Shown: in pieces, positions 1 to 8,836 of the stretch | Position numbering within the stretch: the stretch's first letter is position 1 | Layout of the letters: each line of letters starts with the position of its first letter | From: Streptococcus agalactiae ATCC 13813 | GTDB taxonomy: Bacteria > Bacillota > Bacilli > Lactobacillales > Streptococcaceae | Length of the DNA: 56,430 bases | Direction of reading: 5' to 3' | NCBI RefSeq assembly: GCF_000186445.1 | Contig: NZ_GL636070.1 | Coordinates: 1,898,907 to 1,955,336, forward strand | Notes under the pieces: generated by a model | What the model was told of the DNA's origin: nothing | The model's database searches: none | Seen by the model: only the letters and a program-made list of their open reading frames with translations | Made by a program: the position numbers and the translations under genes

Positions 1-26
1 AAATAGCTAGAATATTCTAGCTATTT
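1..26 (-). terminator. Palindromic hairpin after nadE
   Basis: A perfect 26-base palindrome (AAATAGCTAGAAT and its complement) lies just downstream of the nadE stop codon. It would form a 13-bp stem on either strand. Whether a U tract follows on the minus strand cannot be seen because the window ends. A factor-independent terminator for pncB-nadE is likely. Confidence 0.6.
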
Positions 27-29
27 TTC

Positions 30-851
30 TTATTTCCAGAAATCATCAAAAATTGTGATTGGAAGATGACGTTTATGTTGACCCTTATACCACCAATTTT
101 CAATGATCCCTCGAGACTTGTCCGAAACTACCTTCCCTTCAAGATAAGCATCAATTTCTTGGTAGGTTACTCCAAGTGCTATTTCATCAGCGATTCCTGG
201 TTTATTTTCTTCTAAATCTGCGGTTGGAATCTTTTCGTACAAGGCTTTATCAGCACCAAGTTCAGCTAATAACTGTTTTCCCTGACTTTTATTAAGTCTA
301 AAGAGAGGTAATAAATCAGCACCTCCATCACCAAATTTGGTGAAAAAACCTGTAATATTTTCTGCAGCATGATCAGTACCAATAACCGCTCCAGCATATT
401 GACCTGCAACTGCATATTGACTAATCATTCTTTGACGAGCTTTAATATTTCCTTTATTAAAGTCTGTAATCTCTACTCCTGCTGCATTAAGAGCTCTAAC
501 TTGGCCATCAACAGCTTCTTTAATATTAATAGTCAAAGCAATATCTGGCTTGATAAAATCTAATGCTTTTTGTGCATCTTCTTCATCGGCCTGAATGCCA
601 TATGGTAAACGAATAGCTATAAATTGATAGTTTTCCCCTGTATCAGCACGCAACTCTTCAACTGCTAGTTGAGCTAGACGTCCTGCTAAAGTTGAATCTT
701 GCCCCCCTGAAATACCCAGTACATAGGTCTTTAGAAAACTATGTTTTAATAGATAGTCTTTTAAAAATTCTACGGAACGACGGATTTCTTGACTTGGATT
801 AATAACAGGTTTTACACCGAGTTCTTTGATAATTTGATCTTGCAAAGTCAT
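30..851 (-). CDS. nadE: NAD synthetase (ammonia-dependent)
   Basis: Makes NAD from deamido-NAD, ATP and ammonia, the last step of NAD synthesis, in the cytoplasm. The 273-aa length is normal for the single-domain ammonia-dependent enzyme. The ATP-pyrophosphatase loop SGGQDS is at residues 48-53, and the conserved GTDHAAEN stretch lies near residue 158. No glutaminase domain is present. Its ATG overlaps the pncB stop codon in an ATGA arrangement, so the two are translationally coupled and form a NAD salvage operon: PncB makes nicotinate mononucleotide from nicotinate, and NadE finishes the pathway. Confidence 0.95.
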   Translation of the reverse strand: MTLQDQIIKELGVKPVINPSQEIRRSVEFLKDYLLKHSFLKTYVLGISGGQDSTLAGRLAQLAVEELRADTGENYQFIAIRLPYGIQADEEDAQKALDFIKPDIALTINIKEAVDGQVRALNAAGVEITDFNKGNIKARQRMISQYAVAGQYAGAVIGTDHAAENITGFFTKFGDGGADLLPLFRLNKSQGKQLLAELGADKALYEKIPTADLEENKPGIADEIALGVTYQEIDAYLEGKVVSDKSRGIIENWWYKGQHKRHLPITIFDDFWK

Positions 852-2308
852 CTTACTTCTCCTTTTGCCAAAGCTTCTTTACGGATACGATCAATCAGGT
901 CCATTTTATTTTGCCAAACATCGCGTGCCAAATCAACTGGGTAATCCTGTGGATTCAGAACACGTTTATACTCATCCCAAAGCTGATCAAATTCTTTGCG
1001 TCCGTACTCTTGAATTTCTTGAAGACTTGGTAATTGATAAACTAATTTCCCTTTGTCAAAGATATCTACCAGTAAGGGTACTGCGTCAAAATCACGGACT
1101 GTTTTATTGATATAAGTATAAGTTGGATGAAACATTTCAATTTCATCTAATTGTGTCACATCAGTGTCTGCAAATGTGATGTAATCACCCTCAGATTTCC
1201 CTTTAGCTCGACTGGTGATACGCCAAACTTGCTTTTTCCCAGGTGTTGATACTTTTTCAGCATTGTTTGATAGTTTAATTGTATCTCGCATACTACCGTT
1301 GTCAGTCTCAATAGAAACAATTTTATAAACAGCACCTAGCGCAGGCTGATCATAGGCTGTAATTAATTTTGTTCCGACACCCCAAACATCAATTTTAGCT
1401 TTTTGCATTTTTAGGTTGAGGATTGTATTTTCATCTAGATCATTCGAAGCATAAATCTTTGCATTAGGAAAACCGGCGTCATCTAACTGCTGACGAACTT
1501 TCTTAGACAAATAAGCTAAATCACCTGAATCAAGGCGAACTCCCAAGAAGTTAATCTTTTCGCCCATCTCTTTTGCAACTCGAATAGCATTAGGCACACC
1601 TACACGAAGGGTATCATAAGTATCCACTAAAAAGACGCAATCTTTATGAGTTTCTGCGTAAGCTTTAAATGCCTGGTAATCATCGCCATAAGTTTGAACT
1701 AAAGCATGTGCATGCGTTCCTGATACTGGAATATTAAAGATTTTACCAGCACGAACATTGCTTGTTGCGTTAGCACCACCAATAATCGCTGCCCTAGTAC
1801 CCCAAATGGCTGCATCCATTTCTTGAGCACGTCGTGTCCCAAACTCTAATAGCGGTTCATCTTCAATAACAGAACGAATACGAGCTGCTTTTGTAGCAAC
1901 AAGTGTCTGGTAGTTGATGATATTTAAAATCGCTGTCTCTACTAACTGACATTGTGCTAAAGGACCTTCAATTTGAACTAATGGTTCATTAGCAAATACA
2001 AGGTCACCTTCCTTAGCTGATTTGACAGTCAGTTCCATTTTTAAATTTTTTAAGTAATCTAAAAATTCTTCAGGATAACCTAACTCTTCTAAATAGGATA
2101 AATCACTATCAGAAAAGCTCAGATTTTCTAAATAACGAACAATACGCTCTAAACCTGCAAAAACAGCATAACCATTTTCAAATGGAACCTTGCGAAAGTA
2201 AGCTTCAAACACCGCTTTTTTATTGTGAATACCTTTATTAAAATAAACTTGCATCATATTGATTTGATATAAATCAGTATGTAGTGTTAAACTATCGTCT
2301 TTATACAT
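848..2308 (-). CDS. pncB: Nicotinate phosphoribosyltransferase
   Basis: Converts nicotinate plus PRPP to nicotinate mononucleotide, the entry step of NAD salvage. The 486-aa protein has the family N-terminus ([15 protein letters not shown]) and the EFGTRRAQ and [12 protein letters not shown] regions expected for this fold. The start ATG follows an AAAGGAG ribosome site at 6-7 bases. It is the first gene of a two-gene operon with nadE, from which it is separated by a 4-base overlap. No de novo quinolinate genes are visible here, so the cell probably depends on nicotinate salvage; that last point is inference. Confidence 0.95.
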   Translation of the reverse strand: MYKDDSLTLHTDLYQINMMQVYFNKGIHNKKAVFEAYFRKVPFENGYAVFAGLERIVRYLENLSFSDSDLSYLEELGYPEEFLDYLKNLKMELTVKSAKEGDLVFANEPLVQIEGPLAQCQLVETAILNIINYQTLVATKAARIRSVIEDEPLLEFGTRRAQEMDAAIWGTRAAIIGGANATSNVRAGKIFNIPVSGTHAHALVQTYGDDYQAFKAYAETHKDCVFLVDTYDTLRVGVPNAIRVAKEMGEKINFLGVRLDSGDLAYLSKKVRQQLDDAGFPNAKIYASNDLDENTILNLKMQKAKIDVWGVGTKLITAYDQPALGAVYKIVSIETDNGSMRDTIKLSNNAEKVSTPGKKQVWRITSRAKGKSEGDYITFADTDVTQLDEIEMFHPTYTYINKTVRDFDAVPLLVDIFDKGKLVYQLPSLQEIQEYGRKEFDQLWDEYKRVLNPQDYPVDLARDVWQNKMDLIDRIRKEALAKGEVR

Positions 2309-2358
2309 CAGACAATCTCCTTTTAATCATGAGCCTAGGATAAGGCTATATGTCTAAC

Positions 2359-2364
2359 ATTATA
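2359..2364 (-). promoter_or_regulatory. -10 box for pncB-nadE
   Basis: TATAAT preceded by TGC (extended -10) on the minus strand, about 50 bases upstream of the pncB ATG. A TGAACT hexamer 18 bases further upstream could serve as a weak -35. Confidence 0.6.
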
Positions 2365-2420
2365 GCATATTTCTATCTCGGTAGTTCAGTTTATCACCTT
2401 ACTTTCATGAAAATAAAAAG

Positions 2421-2447
2421 AAAGACTAATCGTTTTTCGATAGTCTT
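2421..2447 (-). terminator. Terminator after trxB
   Basis: On the minus strand AAAGACTATCG and CGATTAGTCTTT form a stem (one unpaired base) around an A-rich loop, followed by CTTTTT. It sits about 20 bases past the trxB stop, and separates trxB from the pncB promoter. Confidence 0.75.
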
Positions 2448-2465
2448 TTCTACTTTTAGTATTTC

Positions 2466-3380
2466 TTAGAAATGCTCAGTTATATAGTTATAGACACCCT
2501 GTCCAGCGATAGCACCTTCACCAACAGCAGTCGCAATCTGACGTAGATCTTTTTGACGAACATCCCCAATAGCATATAGTCCTGGAATTGATGTTTTCAT
2601 ATTTGTATCAGTTAAGACCCAGCCAGTCTCGTCCGTAATACCTAATTCTGAGACCATGCTAGAATGTGGTTTCAAACCAACGTAAATGAAAGCACCTCCG
2701 AAAGTCATCTCTGAGATTTCTCCAGTCTTTAGATTTTCAACAGTTACACCAGATACTTTAATCTCATTTCCTTTAATCTCTTTGACCACTGAATCCCATA
2801 CAAATTTTATTTTTTCGTTAGCAAAAGCTCGGTCTTGAAGTACTTTTTGAGCTCTCAATTGATCACGTCGGTGAATAATAGTAACACTTTTAGCAAATTG
2901 AGTTAAGAAGACAGCTTCTTCAACAGCAGAATCACCGCCACCCACAACTAAAAGATCCTGATCACGGAAAAATGCACCATCACAAACCGCACAGTAAGAA
3001 ACGCCACGGCTAGTATATTCCTCTTCACCCGGAACTCCTAAAAGGCTGTTTTTAGCTCCAGTAGCAAGGATTACTGTTTTGGCTTCATACGATTCATCTT
3101 CGGTGATAACACGCTTTACATCACCATCGTTCTCAACTCTTTGAACTATACCATAAATATGCTCTACTTCAAATTTTTCCAACGGCTCATACATCTTCAT
3201 TGATAATTCTGGACCTGAGATATGATCGTAGCCTGGATAGTTCTCAATTTCAGCAGTATTATTCATCTGTCCACCTGGAGCACCTTGTTCAATTAACCCA
3301 ACTTTAAGGTTTGAACGTGCAGCGTAAAGCGCTGCTGTCATACCACCAGGACCTGAACCTATTATTAAAGTATCATACAT
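2466..3380 (-). CDS. trxB: Thioredoxin-disulfide reductase
   Basis: NADPH-dependent flavoenzyme that reduces thioredoxin in the cytoplasm. The 304-aa length is typical. The FAD-binding motif GSGPGG is at residues 8-13, the redox CAVC pair at C130/C133, and the NADPH motif GGGDSA near residue 150. The C-terminal GDVR.K..RQIATAVGEGAIA segment is the family FAD contact. It has its own terminator downstream, and the DUF4059-like gene lies upstream with a 68-base gap or more. Confidence 0.95.
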   Translation of the reverse strand: MYDTLIIGSGPGGMTAALYAARSNLKVGLIEQGAPGGQMNNTAEIENYPGYDHISGPELSMKMYEPLEKFEVEHIYGIVQRVENDGDVKRVITEDESYEAKTVILATGAKNSLLGVPGEEEYTSRGVSYCAVCDGAFFRDQDLLVVGGGDSAVEEAVFLTQFAKSVTIIHRRDQLRAQKVLQDRAFANEKIKFVWDSVVKEIKGNEIKVSGVTVENLKTGEISEMTFGGAFIYVGLKPHSSMVSELGITDETGWVLTDTNMKTSIPGLYAIGDVRQKDLRQIATAVGEGAIAGQGVYNYITEHF

Positions 3381-3448
3381 TACTATTTCTCCTTTGAATC
3401 TTATGGTTTTATTCTATAGCAAAGCGTCTATATTTCCAACTAATCTGA

Positions 3449-3673
3449 CTAAGCTTTTATCATTAAAATGATAGCTACAAATGCAAAGGCAAGTATTGGA
3501 GCTGTCATAAGAGCTATCAGAAGAACGTCATAAAGAACAGATTGGCGTTCTCTAGCTGTTTTATCTATATTTTTCTTGGCACGCCAAAAGACCCAAATTA
3601 TACCAACTAAAATAACAGTTATGCTGGCAAGCCCTAAACCTTGTAAATAAACTTTTGCTATTTCTAAAAACAT
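3449..3673 (-). CDS. Small membrane protein, DUF4059-like
   Basis: About 74 aa with two predicted membrane helices, roughly LGLASITVILVGIIWVFW and LLIALMTAPILAFAFVAIIL, and a basic loop between them (RAKKNIDKTARERQ). It resembles the DUF4059 family of streptococcal small membrane proteins found next to amino-acid ABC transporters; that match is from memory. The ATG at 3673 is preferred because a G-rich stretch (GGATAGGG) lies just upstream. A longer reading from a TTG at 3697 is possible but has no clear ribosome site. Function unknown. Confidence 0.6.
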   Translation of the reverse strand: MFLEIAKVYLQGLGLASITVILVGIIWVFWRAKKNIDKTARERQSVLYDVLLIALMTAPILAFAFVAIILMIKA

Positions 3674-3794
3674 CCCTATCCAACAAGCGATTGTCAAAAC
3701 ATATCGCAGCTTTCTTATATACTTAGCCTAACTCAAGAATAATTAAAAATGAAGATTAGACATTCTAACCTTCATTATATCAAAATATTTTAGC

Positions 3795-4538
3795 TTATAG
3801 GTACGATTTGTTATAACTAGCGAAGAATTCTTTTGTACGTTCTTCTAAAGGATGGTTAAATAATTGTTCAGGCGTCCCAGACTCTAAAATACGACCTTTT
3901 TCCAAAAATAAAACTTTATCTGCTACTTGGTAAACAAAATTCATATCATGACTAACAAGTACCATGGTTTGCCCCTGCTTAGCAGCATCTGCAATAGATT
4001 TTTCAACTTCTCCAACTAATTCTGGATCAAGTGCTGATGTCGGTTCGTCTAAAAGAAGAACATCAGGTTTCATGGCTAATGCGCGTGCCAAAGCAACACG
4101 TTGTTTCTGTCCACCTGATAAATGTCTTGGATAATATTTTTCACGATCTGCAAGTCCGACCTTTGCCAGTTCGTCTCTTGCAATCCGTGTTGCCTCTTGA
4201 TCTGACATCTTTTTGACAATTTTCAAACCTTCTTTTACATTATCCAAAGCTGTACGACGCTCAAATAGATTGAATTGTTGAAAAACCATGGCTAACTTAC
4301 GGCGTAATGTTAGTATGTCATCTTTACTGATTGATTTAAAATCAACTTTAAAATCATCAATTTCAATTGTTCCATAATCAGGCTCTTCTAAATAATTCAT
4401 ACTACGAAGAAAGGTTGATTTTCCTGCACCTGAAGCACCTACTAGAGCAACAACTTGACCTTTTTCAATATCTAAATCAAGTTTATCTAACACTTTTTGA
4501 CCAGAAAATGATTTAGTCAATTGTCTCAATTTTATCAT
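3795..4538 (-). CDS. Polar amino-acid ABC transporter ATPase
   Basis: ATP-hydrolysing subunit of an amino-acid importer (GlnQ/ArtM/TcyC type). The 247-aa protein shows Walker A GASGAGKST (residues 34-42), the Q-loop region VFQQFNLF, the signature LSGGQKQRVALA, Walker B VLLLDEPTSALDPE and the switch histidine in LVSHDM. It overlaps the permease stop by one base, so the three transporter genes (binding protein, permease, ATPase) probably form one operon. The substrate cannot be fixed from sequence; glutamine, cystine or another polar amino acid are all possible. Confidence 0.9.
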   Translation of the reverse strand: MIKLRQLTKSFSGQKVLDKLDLDIEKGQVVALVGASGAGKSTFLRSMNYLEEPDYGTIEIDDFKVDFKSISKDDILTLRRKLAMVFQQFNLFERRTALDNVKEGLKIVKKMSDQEATRIARDELAKVGLADREKYYPRHLSGGQKQRVALARALAMKPDVLLLDEPTSALDPELVGEVEKSIADAAKQGQTMVLVSHDMNFVYQVADKVLFLEKGRILESGTPEQLFNHPLEERTKEFFASYNKSYL

Positions 4539-5341
4539 TAGCGTACTCCTCCTGGAATCTCATCAGTTAAATGGCGTGGAGCCTTAATTGCCATTTTTCG
4601 TTCAATAGCATTTCCCAATTGTTCAATTAAGAAACTAACCGCCCAGTAAACAAGTGCCACAGAGATATAACGTTCAAAATAGCGATAATCGCTACCACCC
4701 ATAATTTGTGCTTGGGCAAACATTTCAACAATACCAGCATTAAAAGCTAAAGAGGTTCCCTTAGTTAGACCAATTAACGTGTTTATCAAAGTAGGTGTTG
4801 CGACTACTGCTGCGTTTGGAATAATAACACGACGATAAACTTGCGCTGAGGTCATCCCTAAACTACGTGCTGCCTCAATTTCACCTTGATCAACCGACAA
4901 AATCGCCGCTCGTATAGTTTCACTTGTATAAGCCGCTTCATTAAAAGCAAATGCAGTAATAGCAAATACAGAAGCCGGTATAGCATTAATGTTCCAATCA
5001 AAACCATATTGTTGGTTTAAAAATTTCAAGAAAAGTGGAATTCCATAATAACTCAGCATTAATTGAACAAGTATTGGAGTCCCACGTAAAAAACTAACAA
5101 ATAAAGCTTGAATCGGATATAAAATTTTGACACGGTTAATTTTCACTACTGCAAAAATCAAAGCTAAAATGAGTCCAAATAAGGCTCCTGCTACTGTCAA
5201 TAATAGTGTTATGGGTAATCGCTCTAAAATTGAGGGTATTGCATCTAAAACAGCCTTCCAACTAAATAATTTCCCCGCTGGAACCTGACTAACCAAATTA
5301 TTATACCAAGGCCATCCCCCCGTCAAGATAAATTGATTCAT
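4538..5341 (-). CDS. Amino-acid ABC transporter permease
   Basis: 267-aa membrane subunit of the HisM family. The first hydrophobic segment is at about residues 40-66 (LPITLLLTVAGALFGLILALIF). The EAA-type loop that docks on the ATPase reads EIEAARSLGMTSAQVYRRVIIP at about residues 150-172. It lies between the substrate-binding protein and the ATPase genes and overlaps the latter by one base. It is expected to form a homodimer in the cytoplasmic membrane. Confidence 0.9.
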   Translation of the reverse strand: MNQFILTGGWPWYNNLVSQVPAGKLFSWKAVLDAIPSILERLPITLLLTVAGALFGLILALIFAVVKINRVKILYPIQALFVSFLRGTPILVQLMLSYYGIPLFLKFLNQQYGFDWNINAIPASVFAITAFAFNEAAYTSETIRAAILSVDQGEIEAARSLGMTSAQVYRRVIIPNAAVVATPTLINTLIGLTKGTSLAFNAGIVEMFAQAQIMGGSDYRYFERYISVALVYWAVSFLIEQLGNAIERKMAIKAPRHLTDEIPGGVR

Positions 5342-5435
5342 TCCTTCTACTTTCCTTTTCTAAACTTTCTTATCTCCGTTATTCTATCACGCAAACTCTC
5401 ACATGTAAAAAGATAAAACTTATAGTCTCACTGAT

Positions 5436-6248
5436 TTATTTATCAATGTTTGAAACGTAATCTCCACCGAAATATTGTTTACTTAAACGTGCCAAAGTAC
5501 CATCTTCTTTCAAAACTTTAATACGCTTATTTATAAATTTCTGTAGAGTTTTACCTTTTTTATCTTTTGGTAAAAGGAGGTATTCTAATCCATCCTTATT
5601 ATTACCAATTTTACCTTTCAAAGGAGAAACGCTTAAGTTTAATGATTGATCTTTTACAATATAGTCAGATGAAATGGCATCATATAGGATAAAGTCAATT
5701 TTCCCACTCTCAATATTTTTTAATCTGCTAGTAACACCAGTTGTCCCAGAAACATATTTGATTTTTATTGGTTTTTTATTAGGATGATTTTTATTCCAAT
5801 TTTCTAGAACCTGTGCATAGTTAACGCCAGATAAAACTTCTGTTGATTTTCCAGAGAGGTCACTTAATGATTTGTAATGGCTCCCCTTCTTCCCTACTAC
5901 GGCATAATTTGAACGGGATATAGGATCTGAGAAGAGGTATTTTTCTGCTCTTTCTTTATTATATGAAAAATCATTAGCTGATAAATCAAATTTTCCTGCA
6001 TCAATACCTGTTGAAATAGTATCAAAAGGAACTGTCTTGAAAGTTACTTTGTACTTACTACCTTTAAAAACAGCTTTGACAACATCAACGTCATAACCTT
6101 TGAATTTCCCGTCTTTTTGATAAGTAAATGGTGCCGTGTCAGAATCTGTAGCTACTTTAAGTTCTACTTTCTCTGACGCCTGAACTGATACTGCTAGGCT
6201 GGCGGTTGCGGCTATAGTTGCAATAGATAATATTATTTTTTTAAACAT
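5436..6248 (-). CDS. Amino-acid substrate-binding protein without lipobox
   Basis: Family 3 solute-binding protein of 270 aa; the VATDSDTAPFTYQKDGKFKG start of the mature domain is characteristic. It should deliver a polar amino acid to the permease encoded next. An N-terminal signal sequence (KKIILSIATIAATASLAVS) is followed by VQASEK, which looks like a signal peptidase I site. No cysteine is present in the signal region, so it is not a standard lipoprotein, which is unusual for a Gram-positive importer. The start ATG follows an AGGAGAATTCTT stretch. Confidence 0.88.
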   Translation of the reverse strand: MFKKIILSIATIAATASLAVSVQASEKVELKVATDSDTAPFTYQKDGKFKGYDVDVVKAVFKGSKYKVTFKTVPFDTISTGIDAGKFDLSANDFSYNKERAEKYLFSDPISRSNYAVVGKKGSHYKSLSDLSGKSTEVLSGVNYAQVLENWNKNHPNKKPIKIKYVSGTTGVTSRLKNIESGKIDFILYDAISSDYIVKDQSLNLSVSPLKGKIGNNKDGLEYLLLPKDKKGKTLQKFINKRIKVLKEDGTLARLSKQYFGGDYVSNIDK

Positions 6249-6343
6249 AAGAATTCTCCTAAAATATCATATTACTAGTCTAACACTCTAAAATCTATCT
6301 GTATAATAGTATTTCCTTATCAGGTGATAAAGATTTTATATCA

Positions 6344-6377
6344 ATAAAAAAGCCTGAAACGAGCTGATTTCAGACTT
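6344..6377 (-). terminator. Terminator after helicase gene
   Basis: On the minus strand AAGTCTGAAA pairs with TTTCAGGCTT (one G-U) across an 8-base loop and is followed by TTTTTT. It lies just past 6386, where the restored reading frame of the helicase gene ends, and so supports that position as the original gene end. Confidence 0.85.
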
Positions 6378-6385
6378 TAATAATT

Positions 6386-7727
6386 TTAAAAACTTTGTTT
6401 TTTAGCTTTGCGCTCCGCACGCCCCTTAGCACGATTACTTGCTCTACGCTCTTTACGACGCTTTTCATCAACTTTCCATTGAATTTTTTTCTTGTAACCT
6501 GGTTTTATTTTTTCTTTTCTTTTTCACAAGTCCAATCATTTCTGTATCTAATTTTTGATAGGACTTTTCACGGTTATTACGACGATCACGGTCGTATGTA
6601 TCTTGAAATTCACCGTTTTTAATGACTTTAGGAATAAAATTAATACCTAGTTTTTCAAGTTCACGAATATCAGAATCGTCACTTGGCTGATATAAAGTTA
6701 TAGCAGTACCAGATAAGCCATTGCGACCTGTGCGACCGACACGGTGGACAAAGAAAGATAGGTCTTGAGGGATGGCATCATTGATAACATGGCTAACACC
6801 TTCAATATCAATACCACGCGCTGCTAAATCTGTTGCAACGATATATTCAAATTCGAGGTTTTTAACCTGATTCATAATACGTTTACGTTCACGAGGTGCA
6901 ATCCCACCATGAATTTTAGCTACTTTTAATCCATTACTAGAAAGATACGAGTGTAATTCGTCTGCACGCTCTTTCGTATTAACAAATATCATTGCAAGAT
7001 AGGGCTGCATTAGTTTAGAGAGTTCCAAAATTTGTGCATTTTTATCACGTCCTTTAGTGGACAAAAGCCAGTTATCGATGGTATCAGCGATAACTGTTGC
7101 TGTTTTGATTTTTTCCATTAGAGGATTGGTCAAATATTTCTTTAAAAATGGCTGTAATTTTTGTGGAATCGTTGCTGAAAAAACTAAAATTTGGACATCC
7201 TTGGGTAAAGACCCTGCAATCTTATCAACGGTATCAAGGAATCCCATATCCAGAGTCATATCTGCTTCATCAACAACAAAAGTATGCGCCTTATGAATAG
7301 CTAAATCACCTGACTTCACCAAATCATAAATACGTCCTGGGGTTCCAATGACAATATGAGGTTGGCTTACTTTCAACTTTTCAATTTGACGTAATTTGTC
7401 AGTACCACCAACATAGTTAACCACCCGTACTTCTTGCTCTGAATGCTCAGCAATTTGTTTAGTTGCCTGATAAATTTGTGTTGCCAACTCTCTACTTGGT
7501 GCAGTAATAACAACTTGAACATCATCACTACTTTCATCTAGCTTCTCAAAAATAGGAAGTAAAAAGGTGTGGGTTTTACCAGAACCAGTTTTCGATTCCC
7601 CCACAAGATCGCGGCCTGAACGAACAACTGGAATCAATTTAGCTTGAACATCAGTTGGATCGACGAATTTTAACTCATCAAGAGCACTCTGAATGTATGG
7701 TTTAAAATTAAAATCTTTAAATGACAT
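6386..7727 (-). CDS. DEAD-box RNA helicase, frameshifted near 3' end
   Basis: ATP-dependent RNA helicase of the CshB-like group. The protein as encoded is 419 aa and stops at 6468. Motifs: Q-motif region at the N-terminus, ESKTGSGKT (Walker A), PSREL, DEAD in VVDEADMTLD, SAT, and the C-terminal domain with ATDLAARGID and HRVGRTGR. The last codons (KNKTRLQEKNSMES) look out of frame. Removing one base from the six-A run at 6508-6513 restores IKPGYKKKIQWKVDEKR and a basic tail that runs to a stop at 6386-6388, giving about 446 aa and ending beside the terminator. The catalytic core is intact and only the basic tail is affected. It follows mraY and is read in the same direction. Confidence 0.85.
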
Positions 7728-7777
7728 GTCTATTTCCTTACTATTATTATGTTCATTATACCATTAAAGGCTACAAG

Positions 7778-7815
7778 AAAGCAAAAGGGAATCTGGCAGT
7801 CCATACCACATCCCC
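7778..7815 (-). terminator. Terminator after mraY
   Basis: On the minus strand GGGGAT and ATTCCC close a stem with an inner GG/CC segment, followed by CTTTTG. It lies between the mraY stop and the helicase start. The U tract is short, so readthrough into the helicase gene is plausible. Confidence 0.5.
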
Positions 7816-7824
7816 TAATAAAGT

Positions 7825-8835
7825 TTAAAGATATAAAATAGCAAGTGTAACAGCGCTCGTGAAAATACCAATAGCCCATAAAAAAGCATCTACTTTCCAT
7901 TCGCTCCATTTATTACCTTTACCAGACACACCACCTAATTCTAAATGGTGATGAAATGGTGTCATTCGGAAGATACGTTTCCCAACACCAGTTTTCTTCT
8001 TAGTATACTTAAAGTATGCTACTTGCAACATCACTGAAGACGTCTCAAAAACATAGACAAAGCCGATAAAAAGCAAGGTCCATTCCTGACGTAAGGTAAT
8101 TGAAATGGCTGCTAACATAGCACCCAATGCAAGTGAACCAACATCTCCCATAAAGACTTTAGCTGGTTTATGATTAAAGACAAAAAAGCCAAGTAAAGCA
8201 CCAATCATGATAACGATAATCAATAAAATATCAAATTGCGTTTGATTATAAGCAATGATTCCATAAGTAATCAAACTGATAACAACCGAAATAGAAGCTA
8301 GACCATCAATTCCATCTGTTAGGTTCACAGCATTTGAAAAACCAACAACCCAGAAAAGAACAAAAAAAGCGTATAAGTATCCTACTTCAAGGTTAAAACC
8401 AAAAATATTTATCGCAGATGTACCACTTGGTAACACATGGACAAAATAAAAAATTAGACCCGCAATTAGTTGGAGCGACATTTTTTGCTTTGGAGTCAAG
8501 CCCTCATTGATTTGTTTAAAAATTTTCAAAAAATCATCTAAAAAACCAATAATCCCATAGATAAGAACAACAGATAAAATACCAAAAGTTGCACCTAAAT
8601 TACCACTATTTTCTTTAGATAAAATAATACTAAAAATAAGTGAGACAAGAAGAGCAACAACCAAAAATACCGTTCCTCCCATTGTCGGCGTACCTGCTTT
8701 GGCTAGATGTTGTTTGACATCTTCATGCATTTGTTGCCCGCCAATTTTCTTCAATTGGTAAAACTTAATGAAGCGTGGAATGGCAATAACTGTCAGGACA
8801 AATGCTATGACACTTGCCATTATACTTAAAAACAT
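7825..8835 (-). CDS. mraY: Phospho-MurNAc-pentapeptide transferase
   Basis: Integral membrane enzyme that makes lipid I from UDP-MurNAc-pentapeptide and undecaprenyl phosphate. The 336-aa length is normal. Conserved segments: [10 protein letters not shown] near residue 51, the DDFLKIFKQ aspartate pair near residue 115, [13 protein letters not shown] near residue 173, and the MTPFHHHLE histidine motif near residue 295. About ten membrane helices are evident. It lies one base after the pbp2x stop in the rsmH-ftsL-pbp2x-mraY cluster. Confidence 0.95.
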   Translation of the reverse strand: MFLSIMASVIAFVLTVIAIPRFIKFYQLKKIGGQQMHEDVKQHLAKAGTPTMGGTVFLVVALLVSLIFSIILSKENSGNLGATFGILSVVLIYGIIGFLDDFLKIFKQINEGLTPKQKMSLQLIAGLIFYFVHVLPSGTSAINIFGFNLEVGYLYAFFVLFWVVGFSNAVNLTDGIDGLASISVVISLITYGIIAYNQTQFDILLIIVIMIGALLGFFVFNHKPAKVFMGDVGSLALGAMLAAISITLRQEWTLLFIGFVYVFETSSVMLQVAYFKYTKKKTGVGKRIFRMTPFHHHLELGGVSGKGNKWSEWKVDAFLWAIGIFTSAVTLAILYL

Positions 8836-8836
8836 G

